Shown: positions 35,210 through 45,572 of the stretch, piece after piece
Layout: every line of letters begins with the position of its first letter
Numbering within the stretch: the first letter of the stretch is position 1
Source: Ectocarpus siliculosus
Taxonomy: Eukaryota; Sar; Phaeophyceae; Ectocarpales; Ectocarpaceae
Assembly (NCBI GenBank): GCA_000310025.1
Contig: FN648415.1
Span: forward strand, 2,393-66,392
DNA: 64,000 nt
Reading direction: 5' to 3'
Notes under the pieces: model-generated
Database searches by the model: none
Seen by the model: only the letters and a program-made list of their open reading frames with translations
Told to the model about the DNA's origin: nothing
Made by a program: the position numbers and the translations under genes

Positions 35210-35755
35210 GTACAAGGAATGACTTCGGCAGGTAGCACGGCAAAGAGATGCAATGGTCTCGGTATACGGCGACACGGTCGTGGGTTTGTTTGACGGTTAA
35301 AAACAAAAAACAAAAAAAACAAGATGGACGAGGAGGCGTGGTGAGAGAATGAGAAACTGTTTGCGAGAGCCGCCGATCCACGGGGCCCCAGCCGGCCACG
35401 GGTCGGGTAGAGGGAGGTGTTGAGAACCTCGACGCATCAAACGACGCACGCAGGTTGGGCACGACGAGATGTACTTTGTACGCGTGCATCACACAGAGAC
35501 GCATCACACAGTGGTTCACACAACAAAGAGCGCCAACTTTCCTTTTCGTGCACACGATATTTACGATAGCCGGTAGGTTTAAGTGCTGGCGGTGAATCTT
35601 TGACATCTCTGAACCTTGCCCTTTCTTGGCTTGGACTTTGGTCGACAAGGGGCGCTTGGCTCGCTAGATAGTAAATATTTCGCTACATGATCGAGAGCGG
35701 TCAGGCGGATATGAAGGCATGACCAAAAAGGTTTGACATGCAATATGACAGGTAG
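35210..35755. other. gag-pol spacer of DIRS element 2
   Basis: No motif recognised. A 148-codon frame on the minus strand has no domain and is probably chance. Confidence 0.35.
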
Positions 35756-38021
35756 GTGGGCTCAGGGGCAGATGATTTTCTGCGAGAGCGAGCACGACGC
35801 GTAGCGAAAATTCGTACCGGTTCCGTTGGAGATGACGGAAATAGCGAGCGACACGTTCAGCGCCCAGCTGTTGACCTAGTGCAGGACGTTTTACAGCACG
35901 AACAACCTCCCGTCACGCCGGGCCAAGCTCCGGTATGGCGCCAAGAAGATTTCGTCCCAGGACACATCTCGTACCATATACAGTTTTGGCAGGACGAGAT
36001 TCTGACAGTCTGCGACGACGAAGAGCGGGCTATGTACCTCAGGTGGCTACGAGGTGTGGATATCAGAGAATTTATTGACTTGGATGCGGAAGGAGAATTT
36101 CAAGGGCAGAAGTACAAAGGTTCGGACTTGACGCCCGTGGAGCTACCGAACCATGTGCCAGCGGCGTTCGCAGGTTTTGTCGATGAGCAGGTGGACAAGT
36201 ACGTGCAGAGCGGAGTGGTAGCGCCGTGGGAGGAAGTAGCCGGCGTTTCAGAACACCCCAAACCGCACATGGTGATGCCGCTAGGAGTGGAGGAGTCCAA
36301 ACCACGAGCATTCGTAGACGCGTTGGCTAAACTTGATGGGTCGAAAAATTCCTTTCAAGATGGACGCGGTAGGAAAGGTAGCACAATGCGCGTGGAAAGG
36401 AGCGTTCCAGATGACGTGTGACCACAAGTCTGGCTTTCACCATGTACCGTTGGCGAAAGAATCATGGCAGTACTTTGGATTCAAGTGGGGTGGCAGATAC
36501 TTCGTGTTTACGACCCTATGCTTCGGGTGGTGCTCTTCGCCATATATTTACCACTCTCTTTCGGCGGTGGTGTCGAGGTACTTAAGGACAAAAGGCATTC
36601 CAGTACTCACGTGGATCGATGATTTTATTTCACAAACTTCTGTTCCACTTGCGGATTGGAGCCAGTGCGGCAGAAGCAGGCAGCCAGGGTGGCAGGATAC
36701 TTGGTCATGACCGTGTTTTACAAGGCGGGGTACTTTATGTCCATACCCAAATGTGAGCTCGAAGCAACCAACAAACTGATCTATCTAGGGGTGGTGTGTG
36801 ATTCAGAGGACCATAAGTTCTTTATTCCGGAGGAAAAACTAGCGAAGTTGGAGAAAATCCTCACCGAGGCACTCAACCGAGGAGCTATTTCTTTTCAGGC
36901 TTTGGAAAAGCTCGCGGGGAGGTGTACAAGCATGTCAGTCTCGTGTCCAGCGGCAGCTCTATATACGCACCACATGTACAAGCATATCGGGATATTTTAT
37001 AGAGAAACGGCGGACGGAAGAGGAACATGGACATTAACGTTCCCAAGAACGGCGGTTTGCGCTTTGAGATGGAGAAATCGTTGGGGGTACGAGAGAGGAT
37101 GAACGGAGCAGCGTGGTACGCGGCACGGCACCAAAAACTGCAATAGTGAGGGCGTCGGACGCATCGTCGTCCGGTTGGGGCGGTTTGATTCGATGCCCAG
37201 GCGAAGACGCGTTTCGCGTAGCGGGTGATTTCCCGGACGATTGGACAACACAGCACAGTAACGAGCAAGAAGCGTACGCGATTCGACAGCTCTTGGTCTT
37301 TTACTGTCAGCAAAGACCAACGAAGGTGCAAGGTTCGACGTTGGTCGTGGATGTAGACAATCAAGCTATTTTCTACGCGTTGAGGAACGGGAAGTCTGCA
37401 AACACTCGTTTGCACGAGATCGTGGCAGAGTTGTTTTGGCTACAAGTGCAGGCAGGTTTTACCCTCAACGTACAGTGGGTGTGTTCGAAGGCGAACGCAG
37501 AGGCGGACGATCTGTCGCGCCCAGACGCAGACGCGTACGTTCGGTTGGAGGAAGACAAATTCGCAGAATTGTGGCGGTGGGTTGTTGGTGGACCTTTCGA
37601 CATGGATTTGATGGCCACAGCGGCATCGGCACAAAACATACCAGGAAGCGAAAGGCAGCTCCCGTTTTACTCGAGGTTTTATAATGAGGGGTGCGCAGGC
37701 AGTGATGTGCTGAGTCAGGATTGGAGATGTTTGCCGGGTTCCGAGAAGGCTCGCTTCGGTTTTTGGTTTCCACCAACGAAAATGGGAGGAGTGGTGTTAC
37801 AACGCATGACAGAGTGTGGGGCGCAAGCCGTTTTGATAGTGCCAGACCAACAAGAAACCTGGTATCCGATGCTGGCAGAAGCCGCAGTACGGTCTTACAT
37901 GATACCCGAACAAGCAGAGGATTCGGTATTCTATCGAATGCACCATCAGCGAGGGAAGGTGTCCTTCGCTTTTAAGCGGTGGGCGATGCGAGTGGGGGAG
38001 ATGAACTTCGCCGAGAAATAA
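35756..38021 (+). pseudogene. RT-RNase H-methyltransferase-like pol of DIRS element 2
   Basis: Segments in changing frames form one protein. 35756-36330: N-terminal linker and RT start (ESKPRAFVDA). 36333-36650: CDHKSGFHHVPLAKESWQYF (motif A), TTLCFGWCSSPYIYHSL and VLTWIDDFI (motif C, IDD). 36656-37100: thumb (YFMSIPKCELEATNKLIYLG). 37113-38021: RNase H (RASDASSSGWGG, NEQEAYAIRQLL, VVDVDNQAIFYAL, ANAEADDLSRPD), then FDMDLMATAASAQNIPG...FWFPPTKMGG...VLIVPDQQETWYPML. That last block is the methyltransferase-like domain known from DIRS and PAT elements. Frameshifts near 36335, 36655 and 37105 inactivate it. The first residue of the YxDD box region is Trp-Ile rather than Tyr-Val. Confidence 0.85.
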
Positions 38022-38070
38022 TTGGAGGATTATTGTCTTTCGTTAATGTGCCTATCAGGCGCTATGGGGC

Positions 38071-39566
38071 TTGTTAACAGCGGCGAGGCTCATCTTGACT
38101 ATTCTGGAGAGGTGGTGGTCGGGTACGGGCCAACAGCCACAAAACCGGGGATCATCGATCAACCATGACCACTTGATCGAGGTGTCACCAGCACGATCAA
38201 GAGTTTTGTGTCCGCACTCAGAATGCTTAGGTCAAAACGATGAGCGATACAGGTGTCGCCAATGGTGCGCGAAGGCCTGTACAAGTTCAGGTCGGAATCC
38301 TACAGTCGGGACCGTAACCATTGACGAGGCCGCTCTAGCCAAGAAGTACAGAGAATTCAAGGAGGCAACCGCAGCTACCGCGGCGATGAAGAGCAGATGT
38401 GCGACAATGATTACATTCACGCAGTTTCTTCAGTCGCGAAAAACCGGTCGTGTGGTGTCTATGACGGAATCTCAGCCGAGAGATATCGTTGACTATCTTT
38501 GCTGGTTAGATGCCTGCGGCAAGAGGAGACGTACAGTAGTGCACGCAAGGGAATGTCAAGCGGTGGGCACTTCAAGCTTGGACGCTTGTTCAACCGAGCA
38601 GGGAGCGTGTACCAAGAGGTATGCTCACGATTCTCTGAGAACGAACCACGTGTCAAAATTAGCGGTGGCTTTCGAGAAGGAGTTGGGGTGCACGCACGAT
38701 TGGGACAATCAACGACGAACAGGAAACCCAGTGAGAAGCGAGTTGGTGACAGTACATGCGATTTACAACGAAGCAGCAAAAGCAAGCAGGGGTACTCGTT
38801 AAACAAGCGTCAGCGATCTTGCGCAGCCATTTGCATCAGATACTGGTTCCTTTGAGGGCCGAGCTCGATTTTACAACATCAGCGGAGAAGAGGGTGACTT
38901 TCGCACGAGATATCGCTTTCTTCACAGTAGTGTTTAGCACGACGAAGAGAGGAGACGAGTTGGTAAACACGCTCATACAACGTATACTGCGGTTACCCAA
39001 CAAGAGCGGTCTGATGTTCAATTTTCAATGGGGGAAGACGCAGCGAGATGGGGCGGATCACATGTTATGAGTGGAGTACGACTCGGAGTGTCTGCCGTTA
39101 TGCCCTGTTAGTGCGGTAGAGCGCTACATCAGCATGGGAAGAAGTGTGGGTTGGGACATGAGAAACAGGCTATTTGTTTTCAGGCATTTCGGCGAGTAAG
39201 ACAGGAAAGAAGCCGAAAAGAGAGCCGAGGCTAGTGACGGCGGCATACATGACAGCAATGTTGAAGGATTACGCGAAAGGAGTCGGGTTGGAGCAGGAGT
39301 TTTCGATGCGTTCGTTTAGGGGAGGGGGAACCATTTCGAGGGCCCTCGCCGGAGAATCCCTTTCGACAATCATGCAGAGGGCGTTTTGGAAAAACCCGAA
39401 GACGGCGTGGAGGTACATGAGGTTGATGGAGGTGGTAGCTCCAGGAGCAGGAAGCGAAGGCATGGTAGAAGGGATCACTGAGGACCAGTACCGGGAGTTG
39501 AACGAGTTTCCACTAAGCGAACGAAGCCGTTCATTGGCTGCGTTCGGGAACACGCCGTTACTCTAA
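38071..39566 (+). pseudogene. Tyrosine recombinase of DIRS element 2
   Basis: Three pieces. 38071-38802 gives the N-terminal helical domain (MITFTQFLQSRKTGRVVSMT). 38756-39070 gives DIAFFTVVFSTTKRGDELVN with the first catalytic Arg; it stops at TGA 39068-39070 and continues in the same frame as EYDSECLPLCPVSAVERYIS. 39174-39566 gives FSMRSFRGGGTISRALAGES and WRYMRLMEV with the nucleophilic Tyr. The His of the HxxR box appears replaced (MRSFR where THSFR is usual). Frameshifts, the stop and the His change together mean it is inactive. Confidence 0.8.
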
Positions 39567-39670
39567 AAAAAAAGAAGAAAAAAAAAACTACGTATAGTAC
39601 AGTATGGGATAAAACATACAACACCTTCAACTTGGCATCTGAAGGATGTGGAGTTAGTTTTGGAAAGGAT

Positions 39671-39753
39671 GACTTCACCAGCCGCGGGAGGTGAAGCCGC
39701 TGTCTTATCCCACACTATAGGGGAAGAATAAACGGTCACAGAGATACTGCTGT
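39671..39753 (+). repeat. Split direct repeat B1
   Basis: Matches B2 (40055-40141) through AGCCGCTGTCTTATCCCAC and GGGGAAGAATAAACGGTCAC, with scattered substitutions and a 2-bp difference near the right end. It directly abuts A2. Confidence 0.85.
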
Positions 39754-39755
39754 AT

Positions 39756-39895
39756 TATGAGACCGGTCCGGGAAATGTTCTAAACAATTTCCAGGAACGT
39801 TCGCACACGAAAGCACACGTATCACAGGGATGCCTCTCATCCCCACTCCTTTGGGCAACCAAGTGCCGACACGGCAAACAGCAGAAAAGAGAGAG
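39756..39895 (+). repeat. Split direct repeat A2
   Basis: Partner of A1 at 31851-31994. The B1-A2 junction is where the circular intermediate would be joined (family knowledge). Confidence 0.85.
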
Positions 39896-40054
39896 TACGT
39901 TTAAAGCACCGCCCACCCACCCTTACAAGTGGTATGCAGTAGTACACTCAGGTGACGTTTATTTTCCAATAATTATGCAGTCGCGATCAGGAGTGTCGAT
40001 GAGTGTGGCAGAGACACAGGTGAGCACTCATCGATATTTCCTTTTCACGACGGG

Positions 40055-40141
40055 TGATTTCACCAACCTAGCGGGAGGTGAAGCCGCTGTCTTATCCCAC
40101 GATATAGGGGAAGAATAAACGGTCACAGAGATACGCTGTAT
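40055..40141 (+). repeat. Split direct repeat B2, right end of DIRS element 2
   Basis: Last repeat of the B1-A2-B2 cluster. Homology to B1 ends at CTGTA, which I take as the right boundary of the element. Confidence 0.8.
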
Positions 40142-42872
40142 GTTGTACATATCGTATGTTTTTGATATATGTTACTAGGGTTAAGGATTGGCCCCCCGCC
40201 CCCCAATGGGGCTGGGGGCCAACATCCAGGACGGATGGTGGTGAGTGTCCGGGAGGAAGGGAAGAAGAAGAAGGGGAGAGGATTTGTAGGGGCGGGAAGA
40301 AGGGACGGTGTTGGGAGAGGCAGGGAAGTGGTGAAGAATTTCGGCACTCGACGAGCGCGCGGTCCGGTCGGGGGTGAAAGGGACATGTCAGTCCGTAGTT
40401 TTGTCTATCGGAATCGAAAAGCCGAAAATTCGTGGTATACATTATGTACATAACGATGGAGGGGGCCGACGAGGAAGGTACGAAGAGAGGAAATTGCACC
40501 CCACGTTCGAAGTTCGAAGTCGGTGTGAAAACTGCGGCAAGGAAGGAGTGTGAAAGAGAAAAAGAAGAAAAAGGAGACGTCGACGTTTGCGTCGTGGAAC
40601 GATCCTTCCGTATAACGCAGGTACTCACCAATGCAAGACGGGGGGGTAAAATAACCATCGTGAAAGTCAAAGCGCAGGTCATAACCGCATATGACTCATC
40701 ATGCGCGGAGAATTTACGACGGAGACTCATTATCAACAAGAAGTTTGAAGGCCGGCTGAGAAGGTTTGAAGACACAAATACTTAAGCGACGATGGCAAGC
40801 GCAACGTCAAAACTTCACAAGAAGAAAAGTGCACACAAAAAAAAGAAAAGGCCGTATGCCAACCTATGGCTCTCTCGGAATGAAAGACACAACAACAACA
40901 GTGATGATGAAGGTCGACCCGTCCTGCGTCGTTCGGTGTAAAATGATAAATGCGAAAGATGGACTGCGTAAAGATCCAGCGGTCTTTTTCGGCAGTGGCA
41001 AAGAAATATGCAACCACATGTCGCAAAAAAAAAAAAAAGTTGAGCGGGATACCGTAGGACATAGAACACCGCCTTCTCTGTTGTTGCAGGCAGGTTTGCT
41101 TCCACAACCCGGGAACCCAACCCACTCTTGTATTTCGGCCTACAAGACTCCAATCGACGCAAGCACCGGTAGGAGAGTGCGTGGCAGGTGCCGTACAGTA
41201 CAACTCCACTCTCCTACGACATCCATGTACAGCAGTACTGCTGTCGTTGTAGCATCATGTGGAAGATCATCGAGGGGTCCTCCTGCGGGGTAACGACAAC
41301 ATGGCGAGAGCTCTACGTGTACGTACCTGTCGTCGGCACATGTGGCAGCTGCACGACACACGAACGGATGTTTTCATCGCATTGTACTATGGTTCGCCGT
41401 GGCAGGAAGTATCCCATCCAGTTAGGTCGTTGCCGTAATACGTGGATGTCGTTCGGCGTCTAGCCCATACTGCTGTAGCAAAATCACAGAAGCAATCGAG
41501 CTATGCATGCAATTTTTTGCTCCGGTTCACGTTTGCCTCCACAACCCGAGAATCTTACGGCTGTATCTCGACCAACAAGACTCCAATCAATAAACCAGCA
41601 CTGGCAGAAGTGCGTGGAAGATGCTGTGACAGCACAACTAAGTCGACACTCGTACGACTTCTATGTACGGTCGGCGTCTGGTCCATAGTGCTGTAGAAAT
41701 ACAAAAATCGAGCCATCCTTTTTTTTTTTCCATACTAATAACATGAAATGTATCACGTCACGACGATCATCCTGTGACGTAGACTTAACTACAATTATGT
41801 CGGAGGCCTGAGACGCAAGAGTTCAACCATTGTTGCACTCTAAAAGCAAGACGTTTTTTTGCCGTGCATCAGTTCGCGGTCGCCTTGATACTTTTTTTTT
41901 CGCCGGTTGTTGCCCGCTGCAGCGGGCCGGTCTCTGGATCGCATCGCCCCTGTCGCGAGCTCGAAACTCCAAAGGCGAGTAGAGTTACAGCACGGTGAAT
42001 GCACTCAACCACTTTTTCAGTCATTGAGCTAGACGTTGCGGTGCGGTAAATCGGTTTTAATTGTTTTTAAATGGGGTTCAAACAAATTTTTCGGCCGTCT
42101 TCGCCGACGTGGGCGTGCCACTCTCGAGACCACAGCGCCCCTGTCGCGAGCTCTAGACTCCAAGGGCGAGCCGAGTTACAGCACCGTGAAGTACGGCTAA
42201 ATATCGTGCATCAGGGCGCGTCTACGCATGGGACATCAAGGGACTGTGATCTCTAAAGAATCACGCAGCTCATTGGATGAGATTTCGGAGAACGTCAACT
42301 CATAAATCATGACACATACTTGAAGTACAAGCATACAAGCAGTACCTAGCACAGACTTTTTTTTGCCGCGTGGTCTCATCGGTAGATAGATATCGACAGA
42401 CTGTCCGTACTATATGGTATGAGTTGTAGGTAGGTACAGTAGTAGTGCATGCATGCATCCTGTCGCCTTCTTCTCTAGCGGAAGCAACGCGAACTGGAGT
42501 ATGTATGTATGTGCATCGTGTTTTGTCACCGCACGGAGGTTACGTACGTACTACGTATATGCCCCACACACCCTCCAAGTTGCACATCTTCTGCATCTTT
42601 CCATGTGTGTTTTGATTGTTTCTAATATTCTGCAGCTGTATGTAGCATGGAAGATTTGACAAATAAATGTAGATTGATCGTTGTTGTTGTGGTATGCCAC
42701 AACTTAGACTTTACTTGCTCTGTTTTGAGCTTGAACATGCACGCAAATCTCACGGCATCATCAATACTGTGAACACTGCTGCTGTTGTTGTTGTTGTACT
42801 GCTGTTGTTGTATTGAAGGTGCTGCTGTAGACTGCGCTACATCGTATGTATATATACAGAGATCAACTTTTC
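40142..42872. other. Gene-poor stretch with two local duplications
   Basis: About 165 bp at 41075-41240 is imperfectly repeated at 41515-41690 (landmarks TTTGCCTCCACAACCCGAGA and CAAGACTCCAATC). About 65 bp at 41943-42000 (GCCCCTGTCGCGAGCTC, AGAGTTACAGCAC) recurs at 42130-42190. A frame at 40432-40785 (SFRITQVLTNARRGGK) has ordinary composition but no recognised family and no exon context. No gene is claimed. Confidence 0.4.
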
Positions 42873-42929
42873 GTGATATCACCCCGTTTCATGGAATAAT
42901 TGGTGGAAGTTACAATAGTCGGAAGTTAG

Positions 42930-44056
42930 TCTTGGGGATGTAGGCTTGTGGGTGTTGACGACCCGTATCGGCTCTCGAAGAGGTGTTGTTGTTTGTCGTC
43001 AAAAAGGGTAGTCCTAATTTACTCTTGAGTTGGTGCGTGCTCTCTCCGCAGTGTGTCGCGCAAGTAGAACGTGCGTATGCAGCAATGACCACTGATGTAC
43101 ATAAGCAGAGCACCCGATTGTGCAATCTTATAGTCACAGGTCAAAGGCAAAAACTCAAGTGCTGCGTGTAAGCCTGTACGTGTCCTGTACGGCTGCAGCG
43201 CGGCGTGCCAACTCACTTGTTGTGCCGCTGGACCCTTTAGTACGAGAGGCTTGGCTCTGAGTACGCAGGAAGGTCCGAAGGAGAAGAAGATGGTGTGGTG
43301 GAAATGTAATTACTTGATCAGTGGAGACCAGAAAGAATGTAGAGAAACAGTGGGGTAGTGAACCCCGGAGAAGTAGAGAGGTTGAGAAACCCCAAAGAAT
43401 CAGAGGGTTGGAGAACCCCCAGAGAAGCAGAGTGAGAGGATGGGGCGAGTACGCGCTCATTCTCGAAATCATGGAATCACACCTATCCGACAACATCGAC
43501 CAATCACACGTGTTCAGAATACGGTACTGGTAAGCTACGATACGTTTCTGGAAAGATGACTTCAACACCATGCTCTCGAACTTGTGCCACGTATGCACAT
43601 CAAGTATTGTACTTGCACGCACAAGTGATTACTTGCACTGACGTACGACAAACCACAGAATACAGCTTCAACAATTGAACTAATAATGTACTTTCCAAAT
43701 TCGACTGCTGAGCGCAGACAAATATTCATTCATTCAAGCACGCAAGTCTGAGTTACTTGCGGCGGTACATATTCTTTCATACACACAAGTCAGAGGCACT
43801 TGCGACAACTACCCGATGCATATATATTTCCGAGCACGCAAGTCTGAGCTACTTGCACTTTGACATATTTCTGGAAATCTAGGCTATGCAGATTTTTTCT
43901 GGATATGAAACACAGAACATCAACCATGTCTCCATATTCCGAGTATGACAGACCATACGGAATTTTACCTACATGACATAGCGACATTGACAATATTTGA
44001 ACTAGTCAAACTGACTACCTAATGTTGAAGCTACGGTAGTGCCAAATATTCCAACA
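42930..44056 (-). repeat. Copia 3' LTR
   Basis: On the element strand it runs from TGTTGGAATATTTGGCAC to CATCCCCAAGA. Compared with the 5' LTR I see single-base differences near 43091, 43129, 43353, 43401, 43493 and 43894. Frames of up to 155 codons inside are not genes. Confidence 0.95.
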
Positions 44057-44066
44057 TGCCCCCTCA
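44057..44066 (-). promoter_or_regulatory. Copia polypurine tract
   Basis: On the element strand the sequence immediately before the 3' LTR reads TTGAGGGGGCA|TGTTGG. A G-rich purine run abutting the 3' LTR is the expected plus-strand primer. Confidence 0.7.
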
Positions 44067-44502
44067 ATGAAGCAATGTCCATAATCTATGAACAGCTTAT
44101 ACTGAACATCTAAGATGCTGAGATACTGCGAACTATCTACTTGTAGTACGCTGATACTGTGAAACTTCAACGAGCAGAAAAGTACATGCATGACCTTTGG
44201 AGTGAATAAATTCTTCAGGGATGCTTATCCGTGACAGAACAATGGTATGCTCCACCGCTCGCTCTGGGTTCGTAATCAAAATGCCAACAGACTCTTCCAA
44301 ACCTATTGCATAGCTCCAAACTATGGTATTCATGAACACACACAGATGCCCCCTCGAATCGCATTAACGGAATACGAGTTACGATGTAGTCACAGATATG
44401 CCCGCTCGAATGGTATTCGCTAAATACGAGTTTCGATATAGTCACACCAATCCATTCGTCTACGCTACCGGTTATCGTGGATGGAACAATCTCCATGGTT
44501 GA

Positions 44503-45318
44503 TTACAAGAAATAAAGATCGATGTCCCGACCATAATCGTCCAGCCTTTCTTCGGGATGAGGGGTAACGGAAAAAATCTCAGCTCGGGTACGCAGAGTTG
44601 CCTTGATTTCCTGTGCACGTTTAACGCTGAAAACTAGGACCCCCGTTTTGAGAGATTCTGATATCCATAACTGAGTCAGCGTTGTCCAAACATCCTCCAA
44701 CACTGATCTGATCAGGTTGGCATCAGCAATAATATCGAGCTTGCACATAAAATCGTGAAAGACATGGTACTTGCACGAAAAAATTCCGACGTCGCGTAAT
44801 ACGATCCATACCCGCTCAGCAGAAGAGGCCGATGAAAACAATACATTTGCCATTAGATGTCCTAGCCATCCCCAATTCAAGTGAAAAAATACCGAACTAG
44901 TGGAAGCTACACCCGCCCTGGCCTTGCCTTTGCCCTTTGTCTTGTGACTGTTGTTTGCGCTGCGGTCATCTCCACTGAATGACACGGAATCATCTTCAGT
45001 GATGTTGCTGCTGCTGGACGTGCAGTCGCCCCTCCTTACTGGTGGTGGAGGTGGCGGTCCTCCTTGCGGTCGAAGGAAAGGGTCTTCCAAAAAATCTTGG
45101 AACATGTTGTTGTCGATCTTGTCATCGCTCTTGTCATCGCTCTTGGTTCTGGCCTGTATCTCGTCCAGGATAGGTTCTCGTTGTTGCTCCAACTCCTTGA
45201 TGTCGTCGCGGGAAGCCTCGATCCTATCGCTAATCTGCGATTCAACTTCGCATAGCGCTTCCGTCTTGAAGAACTTAAACGTGCCCTCAAACGTCCTCTT
45301 CAGGGAAAACCTCGACAT
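44503..45318 (-). CDS. Extra ORF between pol and 3' LTR of the Copia element
   Basis: An uninterrupted frame encodes 271 residues from the Met at 45318 (303 if the first in-frame Met at 45414 is used) and ends TAA. Its start lies 255 bases downstream of the end of the pol frame. It has a charged coiled-coil-like N-terminus (SDRIEASRDDIKELEQQREP), an acidic/Pro-rich linker (PPPPPPVRRGD), a Lys-rich patch (HKTKGKGKARAG) and a more hydrophobic C-terminal domain (HLNWGWLGHLMANVLFSS; RVWIVLRDVGIFSC). I see no signal peptide or clear membrane anchor, so an envelope-like role is not supported. Canonical Copia elements end shortly after RNase H, so this is an accessory gene or a captured host sequence. 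Function unknown. Confidence 0.65.
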   Translation of the reverse strand: MSRFSLKRTFEGTFKFFKTEALCEVESQISDRIEASRDDIKELEQQREPILDEIQARTKSDDKSDDKIDNNMFQDFLEDPFLRPQGGPPPPPPVRRGDCTSSSSNITEDDSVSFSGDDRSANNSHKTKGKGKARAGVASTSSVFFHLNWGWLGHLMANVLFSSASSAERVWIVLRDVGIFSCKYHVFHDFMCKLDIIADANLIRSVLEDVWTTLTQLWISESLKTGVLVFSVKRAQEIKATLRTRAEIFSVTPHPEERLDDYGRDIDLYFL

Positions 45319-45572
45319 GGCGTAGTACTTGATAATGTCGATTGAATGTTGAGGAGATGATGGCTGGATGTGGAGTGAAGGTGTGGGGGCACATCCTCCA
45401 GTCTGATCTCGCATTCTGTCCAGTCACCATGGCGTGCAACCTGGGTGAAGCATGTACGTCCGATATCTATCCATGGATGATGCCTCGAAAGATCCCACTC
45501 GCCCCAAGTAGTTGCAAGTGTAGATGGTTGTTCCCTAGTTCTGGATGGAATTCCTGGCCGCTCCAAAGATCC

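Larger units (their letters stand above)
31851..40141 (+). mobile_element. DIRS-order retrotransposon with split direct repeats (PAT/Ngaro/kangaroo layout)
   Basis: The repeat layout is A1 (31851-31994), ORFs, B1 (39671-39753), A2 (39756-39895), B2 (40055-40141). A1 matches A2 and B1 matches B2 at roughly 95%. This split-direct-repeat arrangement is diagnostic of PAT/Ngaro/kangaroo-type elements (family knowledge). Inside are a gag in two exons, RT-RNase H with a C-terminal methyltransferase-like domain, and a tyrosine recombinase. All enzymes carry frameshifts, so the copy is dead. No target-site duplication is expected and none is seen. Confidence 0.85.

Noticed and set aside
44503-45414. 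Envelope protein for the Copia extra ORF
   Set aside because: No signal peptide, no clear transmembrane anchor and no protease-processing motif are visible, so the envelope label is not justified.
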